NCBI GenBank assembly: GCA_009783865.1
Contig: WRCR01000153.1
Location: 1 to 8,362, forward strand
Reading direction: 5' to 3'
DNA length: 8,362 bases
DNA from: Planctomycetaceae bacterium
GTDB taxonomy: Bacteria; Planctomycetota; Planctomycetia; Pirellulales; Thermoguttaceae
Numbering within the stretch: position 1 is the stretch's first letter; the number at the start of each line of letters is the position of its first letter. The notes under the pieces were generated by a model that saw only the letters and a list, made by a program, of their open reading frames with translations, made no database searches and was not told the DNA's origin. The position numbers were made by a program, and so were the translations under genes. This document shows positions 5,209 through 8,362 of this stretch, in pieces.

Positions 5209-6555
5209 ATGACCGTTTCTGCTGCGCCGCAACTTGATTTTTCCGGTTCGATATTGAATTCCGTTTCCAATCTGGATTATCTGACTAAAGACCATCTTCG
5301 GGAAATCCAATGGAAAAAGTTTGAAATCATTCTGCGGCATGCCTGCGAAAACAGCCCTTGGTATCGGGAACAAATGCAGCAGAAAAAGTTGACTTCCGCC
5401 GACATAAAAAGTTTCGATGATATGCACAAATTGCCTTGCATCACGAAACAGGTTTTACGGGATACCTACCCCTTCGGTCTTTTTGCAGTTTCGAAGGATA
5501 AAATTATCCGTATGCACGCTTCCAGCGGTACAACCGGCAAGCCGATTGTCGTTGCGCATACACGGGAAGATTTAGCCGTTTGGACGCAAAGCGTTGTCCG
5601 GGCATTGCACGCTTATGGGGTTGGTCCCGGTGACATTTTGCAAAACGCCTACGGCTATGGACTCTTCACCGGCGGTCTCGGACTTCACGACGGCGGACAA
5701 GCACTCGGTGTAACCGTCGTTCCAATCTCCGGCGGAAACACAGAGCGGCAAGTGATGTTGATGAAGGACTTCGGCGCAACGGTTATTTCCTGCACGCCGT
5801 CCTATTTTCTCCACATCATCGAAAAGGCGAAAGAAATGGGCGTTGACTTGCGGGAACTTCCCGTGAGAGTCGGTGCCTTCGGTGCTGAACCGTGGTCGGA
5901 CGAAATGCGGCAGCGCATTGAATCCGAAGCGGGAATCAAAGCATACGACATTTACGGGCTGACCGAAATCTGCGGACCCGGTGTCGGCGCAGAATGTGTG
6001 AATCAGAACGGAACGCACATTTTGGAAGACCATTTTTATCCTGAAATTATCAATCCCGATACGCTTGAACCCTTACCGGACGGACAGGAAGGTGAACTCG
6101 TTTTCACAACGCTTGACCGCTTCGCAATGCCGATGATACGATATCGGACGCGGGATTTAACCTGTTTGATGACGGAAAAATGTCCTTGCGGCAGAACAAT
6201 CCGCCGGATGAAACGGATTAAAGCGCGCAGCGACGACATGATAATAATTCGCGGCGTAAATATATTTCCGGGACAAATCGAGGCGGCACTCCTTTCGGTC
6301 GAAGGCACCGCCCCGCATTATCAGATTATCTTGACGCGTGAATTCGGCGGCTTGGATAAACTCGAAATCAAACTCGAAGTTAAACCGGATGACTTCAGCG
6401 ATATTATCCGCGAGATTGAAACGTTCCAGAGCAAAATCCGGCATGAAATCAGCCGCATAACGGGAATTCATGCGAAAGTTACGCTAGTGCAGCCCGGCAC
6501 AATTCCGAGAAGTGAAGGAAAAGCAAAACGGGTTATCGACAACAGAGTGATATAA
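5209..6555 (+). CDS. paaK: Phenylacetate-CoA ligase family protein (adenylate-forming)
   Basis: ATP-dependent ligase joining an aryl acid, typically phenylacetate, to coenzyme A through an acyl-adenylate (EC 6.2.1.30); cytoplasmic. 448 residues from the ATG at 5209, close to the usual 430-445. Motifs in order: ATP-binding loop SSGTTGKP (105-112), GAEPWS (225-230), YDIYGLTEICGPGVGAEC (246-263, the adenylate-binding A5-type motif), IRYRTRDLT (310-318), CPCGR (325-329), RGVNIFP (348-354), and the C-terminal PRSEGKAKRVIDNR (433-446) with the expected catalytic Lys. An upstream GTG at 5173 is in frame, but the promoter at 5135-5162 would leave it almost no leader; no clear Shine-Dalgarno precedes 5209 either. 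No other phenylacetate-catabolism (paa) genes are adjacent, so the real substrate (phenylacetate, indoleacetate or another aryl acid) is open. It is probably transcribed together with the next gene, 20 bases downstream. Confidence 0.92.
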   Translation: MTVSAAPQLDFSGSILNSVSNLDYLTKDHLREIQWKKFEIILRHACENSPWYREQMQQKKLTSADIKSFDDMHKLPCITKQVLRDTYPFGLFAVSKDKIIRMHASSGTTGKPIVVAHTREDLAVWTQSVVRALHAYGVGPGDILQNAYGYGLFTGGLGLHDGGQALGVTVVPISGGNTERQVMLMKDFGATVISCTPSYFLHIIEKAKEMGVDLRELPVRVGAFGAEPWSDEMRQRIESEAGIKAYDIYGLTEICGPGVGAECVNQNGTHILEDHFYPEIINPDTLEPLPDGQEGELVFTTLDRFAMPMIRYRTRDLTCLMTEKCPCGRTIRRMKRIKARSDDMIIIRGVNIFPGQIEAALLSVEGTAPHYQIILTREFGGLDKLEIKLEVKPDDFSDIIREIETFQSKIRHEISRITGIHAKVTLVQPGTIPRSEGKAKRVIDNRVI

Positions 6556-6575
6556 CTCCATTAGCAAGGATTACT

Positions 6576-7535
6576 ATGACACATATGCGCAATTTAATGA
6601 GTATCGCTGTTAAAAAATGGAAACGGATTCTCATTTGGTCGGTTGTGTTCTGTCTTGTCTTGGCAATACCGGCATACTATTGGTTTTATCTTGCCCGTCC
6701 TGTTGGGGCGGGACCGGCAGGTCCAAGTGTTTCTGGCGAACAGTTTCAGCAGGTTTGGTCGGAACGAAACGTTCTGCTTCTCGGTTGGGGAGATAGTATA
6801 ACCGCCGGTTTCGGCATGAAAGCCGGCTACGGTTTTGTCGAAAGAATGTGTGATAATCCGCCGGACGAATTCGATGACATGAAAGAAATCTATCTTCGTA
6901 AGGTCTTGCCGAACATTACTATTCGGAACTTGTCTGTATCGGGAAGTACATCGCTGGAACACCGGCAATGGCTTGACACAAAACTTGAAACGCAGCCGGA
7001 CGATGTGTTCGGACTTGTTGTAATGACCACCGGCGGCAACGACTTGATTCACTCATACGGACAGCGTCCGCCCAAAGAAGGAGCAATGTACGGTGCAACG
7101 CTCGAACAAGCCGGACCGTGGATTGACAATTTTCGTCATCGGCTTGACGAAATGCTCATCGAAATAACGAACAAATTTCCCGGCGGTTGTGTCATATTTC
7201 TTGCGGATATTTACGACCCGACGGACGATGTCGGCGATGCTGCCAGTGCAATGCTTCCTGCCTGGCGTGATGGAATCAAAATTCTTGCCGGGTATAATGC
7301 CATTCTTCGTCAAGCGGCGGTTCGGCACGACAACGTATTTGCCGTGCCGCTTCACGCAGCGTTTCTCGGACATGGGACGCACTGCAAACAATTTTGGCGC
7401 AAGCATTATTGTTGGGAAGACCCTTCGTATTGGTTCGGCGAAAATCTGGAAGACCCGAACATTCGCGGATTCGATGCCGTCAGACGTATCTTTATGATTG
7501 AAATTGCCAAAGAATGGAAACGGTTTGTTGAGTAA
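6576..7535 (+). CDS. Membrane-anchored SGNH/GDSL-family hydrolase with atypical block V
   Basis: A 319-residue protein. The basic N-terminus (KKWKR, 13-17) and one hydrophobic helix (about 18-40) indicate a type-II anchor that places the catalytic domain outside the cytoplasm. SGNH blocks: I, GWGDSITAGFG (70-80) with nucleophile Ser74; II, NLSVSGSTS (118-126) with Gly123; III, TTGGNDLIHS (151-160) with Asn155. Block V, normally DxxHPN with the catalytic Asp and His, appears as NLEDPNIRG (290-298), so both catalytic positions are substituted. The preceding His-rich stretch PLHAAFLGHGTHC (258-270) may supply the base. Family members are esterases or lipases acting on acyl or acetyl groups of glycans and lipids; the substrate here is unknown. 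AAGGA lies 5 bases before the ATG, a strong ribosome site. The gene begins 20 bases after the paaK stop, suggesting one operon. Confidence 0.85.
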   Translation: MTHMRNLMSIAVKKWKRILIWSVVFCLVLAIPAYYWFYLARPVGAGPAGPSVSGEQFQQVWSERNVLLLGWGDSITAGFGMKAGYGFVERMCDNPPDEFDDMKEIYLRKVLPNITIRNLSVSGSTSLEHRQWLDTKLETQPDDVFGLVVMTTGGNDLIHSYGQRPPKEGAMYGATLEQAGPWIDNFRHRLDEMLIEITNKFPGGCVIFLADIYDPTDDVGDAASAMLPAWRDGIKILAGYNAILRQAAVRHDNVFAVPLHAAFLGHGTHCKQFWRKHYCWEDPSYWFGENLEDPNIRGFDAVRRIFMIEIAKEWKRFVE

Positions 7536-7548
7536 GTGATTAACGAGC

Positions 7549-7580
7549 GGCGTTGTTTTTCGCCGAAAATCGGGTATCAT
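7549..7580 (+). promoter_or_regulatory. Possible promoter with an overlapping hairpin before the sialidase-like gene
   Basis: TTGTTT (7553-7558) and TATCAT (7575-7580) are 16 bases apart and resemble -35 and -10 boxes. CGGCG/CGCCG (7549-7553, 7561-7565) forms a small hairpin across the -35. The 97-base gap after the SGNH gene makes a separate promoter plausible, but the hexamers are weak. Confidence 0.35.
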
Positions 7581-7632
7581 CGCTGTATCTTAAAACAAAA
7601 CTACTTTAGAAACCGCAGCAGAAAGAATACCC

Positions 7633-8362
7633 ATGCCGAAATACATCGCTGCTCTTGCTGTTTTTCTTTTATTGAACAATTTCGTAACGGCGCAAACTTT
7701 CGGAGAACGCAACGCCGTTATACTCGAAGAGTTTATCTATCAGTCGGCACCGTTTCCGTCTTGTCACGCTGTGACATTAGCGGAAACAACAGACGGTACT
7801 CTCACCGCTGCCTGGTTCGGAGGATACAGCGAAGGGCACAAACGCGTCGGAATCTGGCTTTCGCAAAAAATTGACGGACGCTGGACACCGCCGGTCGAAG
7901 TCGCTAACGGTTTACAGGAAGACGGCGATTACAGAGCAACTTGGAATCCCGTTCTGTTTCAGCCGGAGAATGCCCCGCTGCAACTGCATTTCAAGACCGG
8001 CTTAACACCGTCCGGCTGGCAAGGCGAAGTAATGTTTTCCAAAGACAACGGCAAAAGTTGGTACGGACGTAAAGTCCTGCCGAATAACGGGATAGGTCCC
8101 GTCCGCAACAAACCGATTGTCTTGCAGAACGGAAAAATTCTCTGCGGCAGCAGCGATGAGACCGGCAATGTTTGGACTACGCATCTCGAAATAACCGATG
8201 CAAAAGCGGAACATTGGGAACGCACACCGCCGCTGCATACTCCCGAAGAAGCACAAACGATTCAGCCGACGCTGCTGCAATTCAAAGACGGAAGAATTTT
8301 AATGCTCTGCCGCGATAGAAATCCTAACGGATTTATTTATCAATGCTGGTCACCCGACAACG
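7633..8362 (+). CDS. Secreted sialidase-family (BNR/Asp-box) protein, 3' end outside window
   Basis: 243 residues are visible and the frame is open at the right edge. An N-terminal signal peptide (MPKYIAALAVFLLLNNFVTA, cleavage likely after Ala20) precedes a six-bladed propeller-type sialidase domain of the BNR_2 kind. Features: FPSCHAVTLAETTDGTLTAA (41-60) leading into WFGGYSEGH (61-69), IWLSQKIDGRWTPP (74-87), an Asp box SKDNGKSW (136-143), GPVRNKPIVLQNGKILCGSS (155-174) and QPTLLQFKDGRILMLCR (211-227). Family members remove terminal sialic acid or related sugars from glycans outside the cytoplasm; many planctomycete relatives are annotated only as exo-alpha-sialidases, so the substrate is uncertain. 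The ATG at 7633 is chosen because it begins the signal peptide; only a weak AGAAAGAA precedes it. Confidence 0.88.
   Translation, partial: MPKYIAALAVFLLLNNFVTAQTFGERNAVILEEFIYQSAPFPSCHAVTLAETTDGTLTAAWFGGYSEGHKRVGIWLSQKIDGRWTPPVEVANGLQEDGDYRATWNPVLFQPENAPLQLHFKTGLTPSGWQGEVMFSKDNGKSWYGRKVLPNNGIGPVRNKPIVLQNGKILCGSSDETGNVWTTHLEITDAKAEHWERTPPLHTPEEAQTIQPTLLQFKDGRILMLCRDRNPNGFIYQCWSPDN

Noticed and set aside
7536..7874. A 112-codon plus-strand frame after the SGNH gene
   Set aside because: It begins at a GTG right after a stop and overlaps, in another frame, the well-supported sialidase-like gene with its signal peptide. The translated sequence is low-quality, rich in Arg and Cys.
1..8362. CRISPR array, insertion sequence or integrase
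   Set aside because: No regularly spaced repeats of array type, no transposase or recombinase motifs, and no paired terminal inverted repeats were seen.

Overview
The window most resembles a chromosomal segment of a planctomycete or a member of the wider Planctomycetota/Verrucomicrobiota/Lentisphaerota group, with moderate, mixed GC. This is inferred from the gene mix: a secreted DUF1080 (3-keto-disaccharide hydrolase) protein, a BNR sialidase-like secreted protein, a membrane-anchored SGNH hydrolase, a YD-repeat RHS protein with a Cys-rich tip, and a tRNA-like 3' end with no encoded CCA. No rRNA or other phylogenetic marker is present, so the assignment is tentative.

Left part (1-2930), accessory in character. 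The 3' portion of a large RHS/YD-repeat gene enters from the left edge and ends in a glycine-zipper, cysteine-rich C-terminal tip. It is followed by a small two-helix membrane protein, which is a candidate partner or immunity protein. The tail of that protein runs into a hairpin-rich, repeat-like segment ending in a perfect 12-bp inverted-repeat terminator. Next comes a gene-poor stretch holding the clear 3' half of a tRNA-Arg(CCU) with a degenerate 5' half (a decayed tRNA or an integration-site remnant), and then another long imperfect palindrome just before the next gene. Together these look like a tip-swapping or integration-prone locus.

Right part (2930-8362), ordinary metabolic and surface genes. 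A secreted DUF1080 protein (+) converges, with only 5 bases between the genes, on gcvT (-), the aminomethyltransferase of the glycine cleavage system. gcvT is divergent from a paaK-like phenylacetate-CoA ligase (+). The region between them holds degenerate CGCAAAG-type repeats, a bulged inverted repeat, a good sigma70-type promoter for paaK and a pair of 12-bp direct repeats placed around it. A type-II membrane-anchored SGNH/GDSL hydrolase follows paaK by 20 bases with a good Shine-Dalgarno and is probably co-transcribed. A secreted sialidase-family protein, cut by the right edge, follows with a possible promoter of its own.

The DUF1080, SGNH and sialidase-like proteins all carry export or anchoring signals, which fits a glycan-degrading lifestyle. 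GcvT and PaaK are cytoplasmic. No CRISPR array, complete RNA gene, transposase or integrase was found.
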